Shown one piece after another: positions 8,792 to 17,628 of a stretch of DNA of 64,000 nt. A model generated the notes under the pieces. It searched no databases. It worked only from the letters and a program-made list of their open reading frames with translations, and had not been told where the DNA came from. A program made the translations under genes and the position numbers. Every line of letters begins with the position of its first letter. Position 1 is the stretch's first letter. Origin of the DNA: an uncultured Chloroflexales bacterium (GTDB lineage: Bacteria > Chloroflexota > Chloroflexia > Chloroflexales > Chloroflexaceae); the NCBI GenBank assembly GCA_937902315.1, contig CALGUG010000008.1, positions 62,001-126,000 of the forward strand, written 5' to 3'.

Positions 8792-10460
8792 TATTGATCT
8801 TTTACTCGAGGCCCTGCCGCCTCATATACAAGAATCGCTGCGCAGCCGTCCTGAGGAGCTCGACGATCTGATCGAAATCGTTATGGACTTAGGACGTCTC
8901 CCCGAAGCGCGCTATAGCGAGAGCGAGCATTTTATTAGCGATCGCGAAGTGACACACGACGATATCGCCTATGTCACTCAGCGCATCGGCGATTTCGGAG
9001 AGGATAACCGCGCTGGCATTCCCCGTACTCTGCACCGTATCTCGGCTATGCGCAATCGGCGCGGCGAGATCATCGGCCTGACCTGCCGTGTTGGTCGTGC
9101 CGTGTTCGGAACCATTTCGATCATTCGCGACTTGGTTGAAACGGGCAAGAGCATTTTGCTGCTTGGCAAGCCGGGCGTGGGTAAAACTACCCTGCTGCGC
9201 GAAACAGCCCGCGTTTTGGCCGAAGAGCTGCGCAAGCGGGTCGTGATCGTCGATACCTCCAACGAGATCGCTGGCGACGGCGATATCCCTCACCCCGGCA
9301 TCGGGCGCGCCCGTCGTATGCAGGTGCCCCGCCCCTCGGTTCAGCACGCCGTCATGATTGAAGCGGTCGAGAACCATATGCCCGAGGTGATCGTGATCGA
9401 CGAGATCGGCACCGAGCTCGAGTCGCTTGCGGCCCGTACCATCGCTGAACGTGGCGTTCAGTTGATCGGTACCGCCCACGGTAATACGCTCGACAACCTG
9501 ATGGCCAACCCGACCCTTTCGGACCTGATCGGCGGTATTCAGGCTGTTACCTTGGGCGACGATGAAGCGCGCCGACGCGGCACCCAAAAGACCGTGCTCG
9601 AGCGCAAGGCACCGCCTACTTTCGAGATCTTTGTCGAGATCCAGAGTTGGGACCGCATGGCGGTGTACGACGATGTGGCCTCGGCGGTCGACAGTATTCT
9701 GCGCGGCGAGCTGTTTGAACCCGAAGTTCGTACCCGCGACGAAGATGGTCAAGTTCAAATCGTCAAAGCGCCGCCTCGCCTCTCGAACTTCGAGTCAGCG
9801 ACCTTTGGCGTGCGCAATATCAGACCGCGCGATGATCGAGGGCGTGAACGTGATCGAGGACGTGAACGGGGGCGTAGCCGCGAGCGTGTGTCCGAGTTCG
9901 ATGTGCCCAGCGCGATAGCCCAAGCGCAGCGCTCGCTGCAGGCGGCTAGCAACGGCAACGCTATTCAACGGCAACAACACCGTATCTTCCCGTTCGGGGT
10001 CAGCCGCAATCGTTTGGAAGATGCTATTAAGAAGCTGCGGGTTCCGGCGGTGATTGTGCGCGATATTAACGACGCCACAATCGTAATGACGCTCAAGAAC
10101 TACTATCGCCAAGGTTCGCAGCGTCTGCGCCAGGCCGAAGAGCATAATGTGCCGGTCTATGTGCTGCGCAACAATACCATCGCTCAGATGGAGAAGCAGT
10201 TGGCCAGCATCTATAACTTGCAGCCAGATGACGATGACGATATCGTTCCACGTTATCGCGGCGACAACGTTGTGATCGAAGCCTTGGAAGAGACCGAGAC
10301 GGCTATTACGCAAGTGATGAACGGCGAACGCAATGCGGTGGAGCTATCTCCGCGCAGCAGCTATATCCGTCGCTTGCAACACCAGATGGCCGATCGCTAC
10401 CACCTCAATTCCGAGAGTTGGGGCAGTGAACCACATCGGCGCGTAAAGATCTCGCGCTAA
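8763..10460 (+). CDS. AAA-type ATPase with R3H nucleic-acid-binding domain (Ycf45/SpoIIIAA-like)
   Basis: The 565-residue protein has an N-terminal ~100-residue region, an ATPase domain with Walker A GKPGVGKT (135-142), Walker B-type VIVIDEIGTELE, and a GTAHGN sensor. A low-complexity Arg/Glu/Asp/Gly stretch follows at about residues 355-378, then a second alpha/beta region, and the C-terminus has an R3H motif (RRLQHQMADRYHL). This architecture matches the chloroplast Ycf45/cyanobacterial and Chloroflexota family related to SpoIIIAA; its cellular role is unknown, with single-stranded nucleic acid binding expected from the R3H domain. The gene starts inside the upstream GNAT-like gene after AAGAGGAC and ends in a strong terminator. 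Confidence 0.85.
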   Translation: MSEQREITSNIDLLLEALPPHIQESLRSRPEELDDLIEIVMDLGRLPEARYSESEHFISDREVTHDDIAYVTQRIGDFGEDNRAGIPRTLHRISAMRNRRGEIIGLTCRVGRAVFGTISIIRDLVETGKSILLLGKPGVGKTTLLRETARVLAEELRKRVVIVDTSNEIAGDGDIPHPGIGRARRMQVPRPSVQHAVMIEAVENHMPEVIVIDEIGTELESLAARTIAERGVQLIGTAHGNTLDNLMANPTLSDLIGGIQAVTLGDDEARRRGTQKTVLERKAPPTFEIFVEIQSWDRMAVYDDVASAVDSILRGELFEPEVRTRDEDGQVQIVKAPPRLSNFESATFGVRNIRPRDDRGRERDRGRERGRSRERVSEFDVPSAIAQAQRSLQAASNGNAIQRQQHRIFPFGVSRNRLEDAIKKLRVPAVIVRDINDATIVMTLKNYYRQGSQRLRQAEEHNVPVYVLRNNTIAQMEKQLASIYNLQPDDDDDIVPRYRGDNVVIEALEETETAITQVMNGERNAVELSPRSSYIRRLQHQMADRYHLNSESWGSEPHRRVKISR

Positions 10461-10471
10461 GGCCTATGCTT

Positions 10472-10510
10472 GGGGCTTCTCAGTGTCACAATGGCGCACT
10501 GAGAAGCCCC
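10472..10510 (+). terminator. Strong hairpin after the R3H ATPase gene
   Basis: GGGGCTTCTCAGTG (10472-10485) pairs exactly with CACTGAGAAGCCCC (10497-10510). It begins 12 bases after the stop. There is no long T-run. Confidence 0.65.
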
Positions 10511-10656
10511 GAATCTTCCGCTGCACGCTCGCTGTAAAAGGCCTTGCGCGCTGTTTTAACCTGCTACTAGTGTCGGTGTTTATAAGTTTTTATCGCTACC
10601 AGAGCTGAAAATTTAAAATAATCCATTGGAAGTTTGCAGGTATTGTACCTGAAACG

Positions 10657-10665
10657 TGATATAGT
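10657..10665 (+). promoter_or_regulatory. Extended -10 promoter candidate for tmk
   Basis: TG-A-TATAGT is an extended -10 element 68 bases before the tmk start. No good -35 is spaced correctly, so this is tentative. Confidence 0.35.
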
Positions 10666-10732
10666 AGGTTCAACCGTGGATGAGTTTCTACCTAAGGTAT
10701 TGAACACACTATCGCTAGGTTAAATTGTAGTT

Positions 10733-11431
10733 ATGAGCCTATTTATCACATTCGAGGGTGCGGAAGGAAGCGGCAAGAGCACTCAAGCGCGGCTGTTGTA
10801 CGAGCACCTTCAAGCTCAAGGCTTCCCCGTGATCCTCACGCGCGAACCGGGAGGAACCCGTATTGGCGACCTGATTCGCCGTATTTTGCTTGACCTTCAG
10901 CATACAGAAATGCTCCCTGCCACCGAAACCTTGCTTTTTTTGGCAGCTCGAGCGCAAATTGTGGGCGAAGTGATTCGTCCCTATCTCGACGTCGGCGGAA
11001 TTGTATTGTGCGATCGCTATGTCGATTCGACCTACGCCCATCAGGGTTATGGTTTGGGCAAAGATCTCGATGAGTTGCGCGCCATCACCTCGATCGCAAC
11101 CGGCAATCTCATGCCCGATCTGACAATCTATCTCGATATTAATCCAGAAGAGGGTCTCGAACGTAAACAGGCTATTCGACGCCAAAATGCACCGGCTGTT
11201 GCACAGCGTCGCAGCGATTCAAAGAATAATCCTGAGTGGAACCGCCTTGATGCGCGCGACTTAGCCTATCACCAGCGTGTTTCGCAAGGCTATGCCGAGC
11301 TGATGGCTCAAGACCCAGGTCGTTGGAAGCGCTTCGATGCGCGCCAATCGATCGATGATTTGGCCCGCGAGATCAGCGAGGCGGTCACCCCATTTTTAAG
11401 TCGAGTTGCGCGTCTGGAAGAAACATCGTAA
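10733..11431 (+). CDS. tmk: Thymidylate kinase
   Basis: This 232-residue enzyme phosphorylates dTMP to dTDP with ATP. The P-loop FEGAEGSGKST is at residues 7-17, TREPGG near 37 and CDRYVDSTYAHQG near 91 give the dTMP- and phosphate-binding DR(Y/H) motif, followed by a region with the basic lid residues. Length is slightly above the usual 205-215, with an extra polar stretch near 145-165. A darA-type gene follows after 163 bases, the same order as tmk-yaaQ (darA) in Bacillus. Confidence 0.93.
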   Translation: MSLFITFEGAEGSGKSTQARLLYEHLQAQGFPVILTREPGGTRIGDLIRRILLDLQHTEMLPATETLLFLAARAQIVGEVIRPYLDVGGIVLCDRYVDSTYAHQGYGLGKDLDELRAITSIATGNLMPDLTIYLDINPEEGLERKQAIRRQNAPAVAQRRSDSKNNPEWNRLDARDLAYHQRVSQGYAELMAQDPGRWKRFDARQSIDDLAREISEAVTPFLSRVARLEETS

Positions 11432-11594
11432 GCTACAGCTTATACACCTTAGGAATGTGGATCGCGATCTGCAAGAAGCTGTGCCAAGGGGCTGGTTCTG
11501 CGAACAGGTCTTGAGGAGCACTTCGTTTCTGGAACAAGAAAGGAGAGCGGTAGAAAAGTCGTGTAGCAACTACAGGGCTTGACCGCAATAGAGT

Positions 11595-11930
11595 ATGAAA
11601 CTTGTCTTAGCAGTGGTGCAACACCAAGATGCGGGTGAGTTGATCGACGCACTGACATCACAAGGCCATCGTATAACCCGTATTAGTAGCCAAGGCGGTT
11701 TCTTGCGCGAGGGCAACGTCACCTTGATGATGGCGGTTGAAGACGACCAAGTAAACCCGATCATTCGCAGCATTCGCGAGCACTGCTCGACTCGTACTCG
11801 TTATGTTTCGCCCATGCCTCCAGTTGCCGAAGCAGGCGAGTTCTATCCTCCTACGCCTGTTGAAGTGCAAGTTGGCGGCGCAACCGTATTTGTGCTTAAT
11901 GCCAATGCCGAGCGTTTGATCGCAGGCTAG
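11595..11930 (+). CDS. darA: Cyclic-di-AMP receptor-like (DarA/YaaQ, PII-like) protein
   Basis: The 111-residue protein matches the PII-like family DUF970: it begins MKLVLAVVQHQDAGELIDAL, has the glycine-rich turn SSQGGFLREGN, and a C-terminal strand GGATVFVLNA. In Firmicutes this protein is a trimeric cytoplasmic receptor of cyclic di-AMP. Position next to tmk supports the assignment. Whether this organism makes cyclic di-AMP is not shown in the window: no diadenylate cyclase gene is present here. Confidence 0.85.
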   Translation: MKLVLAVVQHQDAGELIDALTSQGHRITRISSQGGFLREGNVTLMMAVEDDQVNPIIRSIREHCSTRTRYVSPMPPVAEAGEFYPPTPVEVQVGGATVFVLNANAERLIAG

Positions 11931-11959
11931 AGCCGCTAGCTGCAAAGCTCAAACTATGT

Positions 11960-11990
11960 GAGGTCTTCCTGTTCGGGAGACCTCTTTTTT
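11960..11990 (+). terminator. Intrinsic terminator after darA
   Basis: GAGGTCT (11960-11966) pairs with AGACCTC (11978-11984), followed by six T residues. Confidence 0.8.
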
Positions 11991-12049
11991 GTCAGTGTTA
12001 TAGCAATCGGCTTAAAGTGTTACATTCTTAGGCGCGAACAGTTCTACCC

Positions 12050-12103
12050 TCAAAAGAGGCTTTGACCGCGTCCGCCTACGGCTACCAACATCCCGCCCTT
12101 CCA
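12050..12103 (+). repeat. Repeat B copy 3 (core 12068-12084)
   Basis: An exact core is followed by CCAACATCCCGCCC; the upstream part is degraded. The gap 11931-12314 otherwise holds only the two terminators. Confidence 0.85.
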
Positions 12104-12235
12104 TGTGGCGTATCATTTCGCTGCCTTCACTGTCTTCGCTGCGACCTGCCAGCTGCAAGCAGCTAGCAGCTTCAAGCGCTGTTTTTCGCTGCTGAAACCG
12201 AGCTTCAAACCCATCCACATAGATGACAAACCGGG

Positions 12236-12282
12236 GAAAAAGTGAGGTGAGATTCGGTGCATAAGCGCCAAATCTCACCTCA
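12236..12282 (-). terminator. Intrinsic terminator for the DUF190-CBS gene
   Basis: TGAGGTGAGATT (12243-12254) pairs exactly with AATCTCACCTCA (12271-12282). Read on the minus strand it is followed by CTTTTTCC, 33 bases beyond the stop of the minus-strand gene. Confidence 0.75.
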
Positions 12283-12314
12283 GCAACAAGAGAAGTCTAG
12301 CTTTCATCCGAAGC

Positions 12315-13613
12315 TTAGCTGGTTTGGGTTAGGGTGCGCAGCAGAGCTGTGGTCGTCACCATACCGGCCAGCTTGCCGTTTTCGTGCAGCACCAGCGCGC
12401 GGTCGATATCGCGCTCGATAAACTGTTGAATGACTTGGCTGACACTTTGGTTAGGCGTGAAGCTATGGATATCCTTATCAATAAGCGAGCTGATCGGATC
12501 GCTGATCGGGAAGGGGATGCTGCCCGGGTTGGCGAAGTAGCTCAAGCTATCTTGGCGCTGATCGGCCGAGACATTGCGAATCACGCCGCTATCGCTGAGC
12601 GTACCTTGAACGACCCCTTCATCGTCGACCAGTACCAAGAAGCGGCCCGGCAGACTCAAAAGCAGATTGATGATCTCTTCGGTGCTATTGCTGATTCTCG
12701 TCGCGGGCACCGATACCTGCATAATCTGTTCGAGGCGTAAGGGCGCGTCGGCATCGCGGATCGTGCTCTCGGCTGAGCTTTGTTCGGGTAGCGCGGCGTA
12801 GAGCACTCGCTCGCGGGTGAGCAGCCCGCTGAAACGCTGTTCACTGTCGACGACCGGCAGAGTCTGGTAGTTCCACTCTAGCATATTGACCACCACCTGC
12901 GAGATCGCGTTCATGCCGTTGATACAGCGCGGATCGCTGGTCATGCAGTCGCGGGCCAAGGTGGGGGCGATGCGCTCGAAGTAGGGCCGCACTTCGTCGG
13001 GGCTTAGCTCGCGCAGAATGCGCAACGGCAGCTTCATACCCAGACGGCGTTGCAGATCGCTGCTGGTGATTACGCCGACCACTTTGCTGCGCTCGTCGAG
13101 CACGGGCAGCAGTTGTTGATTGCGGCTCAGCATCAGGTAGAGCGCTGGCCCGATCGGTGCATGGGCTTGGAGCGTAACGACATCGCCCAGAATAAAGTCG
13201 CTGACGGTGCTTTCGTCTGAGAAAGGGCTGCGCGAACGCATAGCAGCGCGATAGATCTGAATGTCTTCGATGGTGGTTAGGGCGTTGGGCAACATGTCGT
13301 CGAGCAGCGGCAGTAGGCGGTTGATCCGCTCGGCTCGATCGATCCACTCGATAATGACCGGTTTGTCGTTGTTTTCGCCCGACAAAATCGTTTGGATGCG
13401 CGAGTTGGGGCCGAAACCAGCTAGGCCATTGATAACAGTCGCTCCGCTTGCGCCTTGGCGTTGGAGCTGCTGTATAACGGCGGTATAGAGCGGCTCTCCC
13501 TCCCAGAGATCGCCCGTTCGCAGGTAGATTCGGACACGTTGAAGCTGATCTCGGGCTGCCACGGTGTGTCCTTTAAGCTTTGGCAGTGATAGCTTTTTGC
13601 TTGGTTCTTGCAT
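12315..13613 (-). CDS. DUF190 (PII-like) domain protein with multiple CBS domains
   Basis: The 432-residue protein opens with a DUF190-type domain at about 25-120 (VRIYLRTGDLWEGEPLYTAV ... GASGATVINGLAGFG). Four CBS-like repeats follow: ~130-195 (VLDERSKVVGVITSSDLQRR), ~215-275 (VVDSEQRFSGLLTRERV), ~295-350 (VLVDDEGVVQGTLSDSGVIR) and ~375-430 (VLHENGKLAGMVTTTALLRTL). CBS pairs usually bind adenine nucleotides and control a partner; DUF190 resembles PII signalling proteins and is often paired with CrcB fluoride channels. No transporter gene is adjacent, so the target is unknown. The minus-strand start has TAGGG upstream. Confidence 0.85.
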   Translation of the reverse strand: MQEPSKKLSLPKLKGHTVAARDQLQRVRIYLRTGDLWEGEPLYTAVIQQLQRQGASGATVINGLAGFGPNSRIQTILSGENNDKPVIIEWIDRAERINRLLPLLDDMLPNALTTIEDIQIYRAAMRSRSPFSDESTVSDFILGDVVTLQAHAPIGPALYLMLSRNQQLLPVLDERSKVVGVITSSDLQRRLGMKLPLRILRELSPDEVRPYFERIAPTLARDCMTSDPRCINGMNAISQVVVNMLEWNYQTLPVVDSEQRFSGLLTRERVLYAALPEQSSAESTIRDADAPLRLEQIMQVSVPATRISNSTEEIINLLLSLPGRFLVLVDDEGVVQGTLSDSGVIRNVSADQRQDSLSYFANPGSIPFPISDPISSLIDKDIHSFTPNQSVSQVIQQFIERDIDRALVLHENGKLAGMVTTTALLRTLTQTS

Positions 13614-13858
13614 AACCCTATCTATATGTGCGTTTGAACATAGAGCAAATATCAGATCGTTCGATTATAGCAGCTTACCATGACAACAAACAATAGCTGT
13701 TAGTACATTGATACCGTTTTTTAGATGGATCAAACAAAAAAGAAGTGCTCGATCGGCGATGGTATTGTATAGCCGAAAGATGCTGAATTGTTTGCGGCTT
13801 GTTGGGCGCGATGCTACCATAGATCAAAACGAGATGATGATTGATAGAGGGTTCTCCG

Positions 13859-15130
13859 ATGGCAGAACAGAAGATAGAACAGACTTTTTCTCTTGGAATA
13901 ACCTATTGGCCTCTACGTAACTCCTATCGCGCTTGGAGCGGCTTCGACCGAAGGGCGGTGCGCGAAGAGTTAGCCCATATTGCGTCGTTGGGCTGTGATA
14001 CAGTGCGTCTCTGTTTGCGCTGGGAAGATTTTCAACCCGGCCCCGAGCGGCTGGGTCGCGAAGCAGTGCGCGGGCTCGAGATTATGCTCGACGCGGTGCA
14101 GGATGCGGGTCTGCGGGCCGTGCTGGCCCTGTTTGTGGGCGGTTTGGGTGGCGCGCGCCTGCTGCCGCAATGGACGACCGGCTATTCCCTGATCGAAGAC
14201 GACCCTGAGATAGTGCAGCGCTACGGGCAGGTTTTGCGCGCGCCCGGGCCACAGGTTGCGGTTGTCTACGACGATGCGCATCGCCATACGCAACTGCGCG
14301 ATCTGTATGAAAACCGCGCCCAACTCGAGGCCCAGCGCTACTTGATTCGTGAGCTGATCGGCAACTTCGATGCCCATGACGCGGTTTATGCCTGGCAGCT
14401 AGGTTATGATCTCGAGCGGGTGCTTTTGCCGACTCGCAATAGAGCCGCTCGCGATTGGTTCCGCCGGATCTGCGAATACGCCCGTCAGTATGGTGCAAAG
14501 CGCATTATGGGCGTGGTTTCGCCTCGCAGTCTAACCAGTGATAGTACGCTACGCCCCGAGCAGATCGCCGAAGAGGCCGACTTGCTTGGCATTCATACCT
14601 TCCCGCACGAGCCGCTGCGTCTGAACGAGCCGCGCTCGCCAGCGGGTGTTAGCTTCCTCTATCATCTAGCCGCTTCGTTGGTGGGCAAGCCAGTGCTGGT
14701 TGCCAACCTTGGGCTGGCGAGCGCGCCCGATAACCGCGCCCGTTGGATCGCCGACCGCGCTTTTGGGCGGGTGGCCCGCTCGTACCTTGCGAGCGAAGAC
14801 GAGCAGGCTGACTTTTTAGAGAACAGTCTGCAGACCCTCTGGCGGGCGGGCGCAACCGGAATCTGGCTGGCTGCCTACGGCGATGTGCCGCGCGATCTGT
14901 GGGGCATCGCGCCCTTCGACCGCTTCCAGCGCGAGCGCACGATCGGCCTGATTCGCGAAGATGGGCGCGAAAAACCCGCCGCCGAGGTGGTGCGACGCTT
15001 CGCCAAAGAGCACAGCGACAAGCAGTGCCATGCGCCGGCCTCGTTTATGGAGTTCGATCCCGAGCGCTATTGGTACAATCCGGCCGAGCAGATACAGCTC
15101 TTGTTGCGCGAAAGTAGCTTCAGCGCCTAA
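13859..15130 (+). CDS. Glycoside-hydrolase-like TIM-barrel protein lacking both catalytic glutamates
   Basis: This 423-residue protein without a signal peptide has the general look of a GH5/GH2-type beta/alpha barrel: FSLGITYWPLRNSYRAW, DTVRLCLRWEDFQP, AYVAWQLG-type strand, and GKPVLVANLGL. In active enzymes the strand reads AWQLGNE and PVL..EFG. Here the acid/base position reads AWQLGYD and the nucleophile position VANLG, so both Glu residues appear replaced. It may bind a carbohydrate or do something else. I chose the ATG at 13859 because GAGGG lies 8 bases upstream; a TTG 18 bases earlier is possible. Confidence 0.7.
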   Translation: MAEQKIEQTFSLGITYWPLRNSYRAWSGFDRRAVREELAHIASLGCDTVRLCLRWEDFQPGPERLGREAVRGLEIMLDAVQDAGLRAVLALFVGGLGGARLLPQWTTGYSLIEDDPEIVQRYGQVLRAPGPQVAVVYDDAHRHTQLRDLYENRAQLEAQRYLIRELIGNFDAHDAVYAWQLGYDLERVLLPTRNRAARDWFRRICEYARQYGAKRIMGVVSPRSLTSDSTLRPEQIAEEADLLGIHTFPHEPLRLNEPRSPAGVSFLYHLAASLVGKPVLVANLGLASAPDNRARWIADRAFGRVARSYLASEDEQADFLENSLQTLWRAGATGIWLAAYGDVPRDLWGIAPFDRFQRERTIGLIREDGREKPAAEVVRRFAKEHSDKQCHAPASFMEFDPERYWYNPAEQIQLLLRESSFSA

Positions 15131-15351
15131 CGGAACGCGGGTATTCACCACGCGGGGCACTGGTTTTATTCACTACACGAGGCACAGAGTCACAGAGCCT
15201 TTTTAGAGAGTAGTTTGCGATAGTAGTGTGATGAGTTCAGTATTGCAGGCAGGATAGCACTGGAGAAGGCTAAAGCTACGATCAAGCCGTACTCTGATTC
15301 AGTAGAAGGGTACAGCTATGTGGCTGGGTACGACGTTTTAGGGAGCTGTCA

Positions 15352-15467
15352 TCGTGCTTCCTTCTCCTGCTTGCGGGAGCTATGCATTAGCCAAAAGTCG
15401 TGTCGGCAGCAACAGGTGATATTTCGCATACCATCGCGGGAGTATCCTTGAGAGCACAGAACGCGGA
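15352..15467 (-). repeat. Long repeat D, copy 2 (inverted relative to copy 1)
   Basis: 15375-15467 matches the reverse complement of about 4305-4405. The copy starts with a CTTCTCCTGC/GCGGGAG half-hairpin. The 868-base gap 15131-15998 is mostly made of this repeat, a palindrome, hairpin C and repeat B; I see no gene. Confidence 0.8.
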
Positions 15468-15510
15468 GATGTTGTATGCGATTTCGCGTAGCGAAATCGC
15501 ATACAACATC
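15468..15510. repeat. Palindrome P2, 20-bp perfect stem with 3-base loop
   Basis: Arms 15468-15487 and 15491-15510 are exact reverse complements around GTA. The inner stem is TTTCGC/GCGAAA. In long repeat D copy 1 the matching point has no palindrome, so this looks like an insertion. Confidence 0.9.
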
Positions 15511-15519
15511 AACATTCAG

Positions 15520-15546
15520 CCCCTCGCCCGCAGTGCGGGAGAGGGG
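15520..15546. repeat. GC-rich hairpin repeat C
   Basis: CCCCTCGCCCGC and GCGGGAGAGGGG around AGT, then a GGGGTGAGGG tail shared with the other C copies. A half copy (GCGGGAGAAGGG) lies at 15609. Confidence 0.75.
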
Positions 15547-15904
15547 GCCGGGGGGTGAGGGCAGATAACTCCGACCGTATGTCGATTTGTGGGTAATGTA
15601 CAGCTTGCGGGAGAAGGGTTGGGGATGAGGGCCTATGTACTCACCACGCGAAGCACTGCGTTTTTGTCAAACCGTTTGCGCTGCCCTTGGCTAAGCGCCT
15701 CCTGAACTGTCAAAGAGTGTAAGTATCTTTAGTCGTACCCTGAGCTTGTCGAAGGGTACGCTCGTTGAAGGGTCTCTTTGTAATCTCTGCGACTTTGCGA
15801 GGAGAGGCGCTGAGCGAAACGAAGAACCAGCTAGGTGCTTGCACCTAGCTGGTTCTGCATTGACTGCGTTGTATGCGCTGCCGAAGGCCGATCGCTCGGT
15901 TTGA

Positions 15905-15975
15905 GGGATGGGCTGTTGGTAGCCGTAGGCGGACGCGCTAAGGACCGAATGGAGCTTAGAACCTTGGCCGCCAAA
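15905..15975 (-). repeat. Repeat B copy 4 (core 15920-15936)
   Basis: An exact reverse-orientation core, preceded by GATGGGCTGTTGG and followed by GGACCGAATGGAG and GGCCGCCAAAG. It abuts the end of pdxT. Confidence 0.85.
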
Positions 15976-15998
15976 GAAGCGATCGAGCGGATTCGCTC

Positions 15999-16568
15999 TT
16001 AGATCTCAAGGAAGTAGCGATGTAAGCGAGCGTCGCGAGTTAGCTCGGGATGGAAGGAGGTCGCTAACATGCGGCCCTGTTGGGCGGCTACGATCCGACC
16101 ATCGTCGAGCTTGGCCAGCACCTTGACGCCCGGGCCGACCGATTCGATGATGGGGGCGCGAATAAAGACCGCACGGAAGGGCTCTTCGCCCACATCGGGC
16201 AGGCTTAAATCGGCCTCGAAGCTGTCGAGTTGGCGGCCGAAGGCGTTGCGCTTGACTGTGATATCCATGACACCGATCTGCTGTTGGCCCTCTTTGCGGC
16301 CCTCGCTGATGGTGCGCGCCAGCAGAATGGCGCCAGCGCAGGTGCCCCAAACCGCTAGATCTTTTCCAGCGCGCTGCTTGATCGGCTCGAGCAGTTCGAA
16401 GCGGTCGAGCAGTTTGCCGATCGCAGTGCTCTCGCCGCCGGGCAAGATCAGGCGATCGACCTGAGCCAACTGCTCGGGCAGACGCACCTGAATCGATTCG
16501 ACGCCGATACTTTTGAGAATCTCTTGATGTTCGCGAAAATCGCCTTGTAAGGCAAGAATACCGATCAT
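15999..16568 (-). CDS. pdxT: Pyridoxal 5'-phosphate synthase, glutaminase subunit
   Basis: The 189-residue class I glutamine amidotransferase hydrolyses glutamine and passes ammonia to PdxS in the deoxyxylulose-independent vitamin B6 pathway. The oxyanion-hole LPGGES lies near residue 43, the nucleophile Cys77 in WGTCAGA, and His173/Glu175 in HPEL complete the triad. Length is normal for PdxT. It is downstream of pdxS on the same strand, 62 bases away, with a hairpin between them. Confidence 0.95.
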   Translation of the reverse strand: MIGILALQGDFREHQEILKSIGVESIQVRLPEQLAQVDRLILPGGESTAIGKLLDRFELLEPIKQRAGKDLAVWGTCAGAILLARTISEGRKEGQQQIGVMDITVKRNAFGRQLDSFEADLSLPDVGEEPFRAVFIRAPIIESVGPGVKVLAKLDDGRIVAAQQGRMLATSFHPELTRDARLHRYFLEI

Positions 16569-16587
16569 AGTTTTTGACTTACGCTCA

Positions 16588-16622
16588 TGAAAAAGGAGTT
16601 GACCGATTGGGCCAACTCCTTT
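16588..16622 (-). terminator. Hairpin between pdxS and pdxT
   Basis: AAAGGAGTTG (16592-16601) pairs exactly with CAACTCCTTT (16613-16622); on the minus strand it is followed by a T-run. It lies after pdxS and before pdxT, so it probably lowers pdxT expression relative to pdxS rather than blocking it. Confidence 0.65.
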
Positions 16623-16630
16623 GTCTATAA

Positions 16631-17512
16631 TTACCAGCCGCGACCAGCCATCAATTTTTCGCTAGGAATGTCGCTGATGTTGATGCCAACCATTGGCTCG
16701 CCCAGACCCTTGCTGACTTCAGCGATGATCTTGGGATCGTTGTAGTGGGTGGTGGCTTCGACGATGGCCTTGGCGCGCTTGACCGGATCGCCCGACTTGA
16801 AGATGCCCGAGCCAACGAACACCCCATCGACGCCGAGCTGCATCATCAGAGCGGCATCGGCGGGGGTGGCGATACCACCAGCAGCGAAGTTTACAACCGG
16901 CAGGCGGCCGTTCTCTGCGATGCTCTTAACCAGCTCATAGGGGGCCTGGATGTTCTTGGCATAGGTGAAGAGCTCGTCCTCATCCATGTTCTGGATGCGG
17001 CGAATCTCGCCCAGCACGGTGCGCGCATGGCGCACGGCCTCAACCACGTTGCCAGTACCAGCTTCGCCCTTGGTGCGCAGCATAGCAGCGCCCTCAGCCA
17101 TACGGCGGATCGCCTCGCCAATGTTGCGGCAGCCACACACAAACGGCACGTTGAACTTGTGCTTGTTGATGTGGTGCTCTTCGTCGGCAGGGGTCAATAC
17201 TTCGCTCTCGTCGATGTAGTCGATGCCGATAGCTTCGAGTATCTGGGCTTCGACGATATGTCCGATGCGGGCCTTGGCCATCACGGGGATGGTCACGGCT
17301 TCCATAATACTTTGAATCATTTCGGGATCGCTCATTCGAGCAACGCCACCCTGAGCACGGATATCGGCAGGTACACGCTCAAGCGCCATAACCGCAACCG
17401 CACCCGCTTCTTCAGCGATACGCGCCTGCTCGGGGGTGACAACGTCCATAATTACGCCGCCCTTGAGCATCTGTGCAAGGCCGACTTTGGTTGTCCAAGT
17501 TGCTTTCTCCAC
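16631..17512 (-). CDS. pdxS: Pyridoxal 5'-phosphate synthase, synthase subunit
   Basis: The 293-residue TIM-barrel enzyme condenses ribose 5-phosphate, glyceraldehyde 3-phosphate and ammonia to PLP, forming a 12+12 complex with PdxT. Characteristic segments: LKGGVIMDVVTPEQARIAE, Lys80 in VMAKARIGH (ribose-phosphate Schiff base) and GEAGTGNVVEAVRH. Length and sequence are fully typical. The start codon is GTG with AGGAAG upstream. A promoter lies about 110 bases upstream. Confidence 0.96.
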   Translation of the reverse strand: MEKATWTTKVGLAQMLKGGVIMDVVTPEQARIAEEAGAVAVMALERVPADIRAQGGVARMSDPEMIQSIMEAVTIPVMAKARIGHIVEAQILEAIGIDYIDESEVLTPADEEHHINKHKFNVPFVCGCRNIGEAIRRMAEGAAMLRTKGEAGTGNVVEAVRHARTVLGEIRRIQNMDEDELFTYAKNIQAPYELVKSIAENGRLPVVNFAAGGIATPADAALMMQLGVDGVFVGSGIFKSGDPVKRAKAIVEATTHYNDPKIIAEVSKGLGEPMVGINISDIPSEKLMAGRGW

Positions 17513-17628
17513 TTGTCAACACTTCCTAACCATCGTCCGATGGTAATTCAAGCGTCTGATGCCTTTCTGCACACGTCTAAAGGATGGCAGGGCTGCATCA
17601 GAACGGTGCTCATTCCCAGATAAGATCC

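Noticed and set aside
8889..9758. A 289-codon open frame antisense to the R3H ATPase gene
   Set aside because: It is a shadow of the real gene; the protein is low-complexity and unlike any family.
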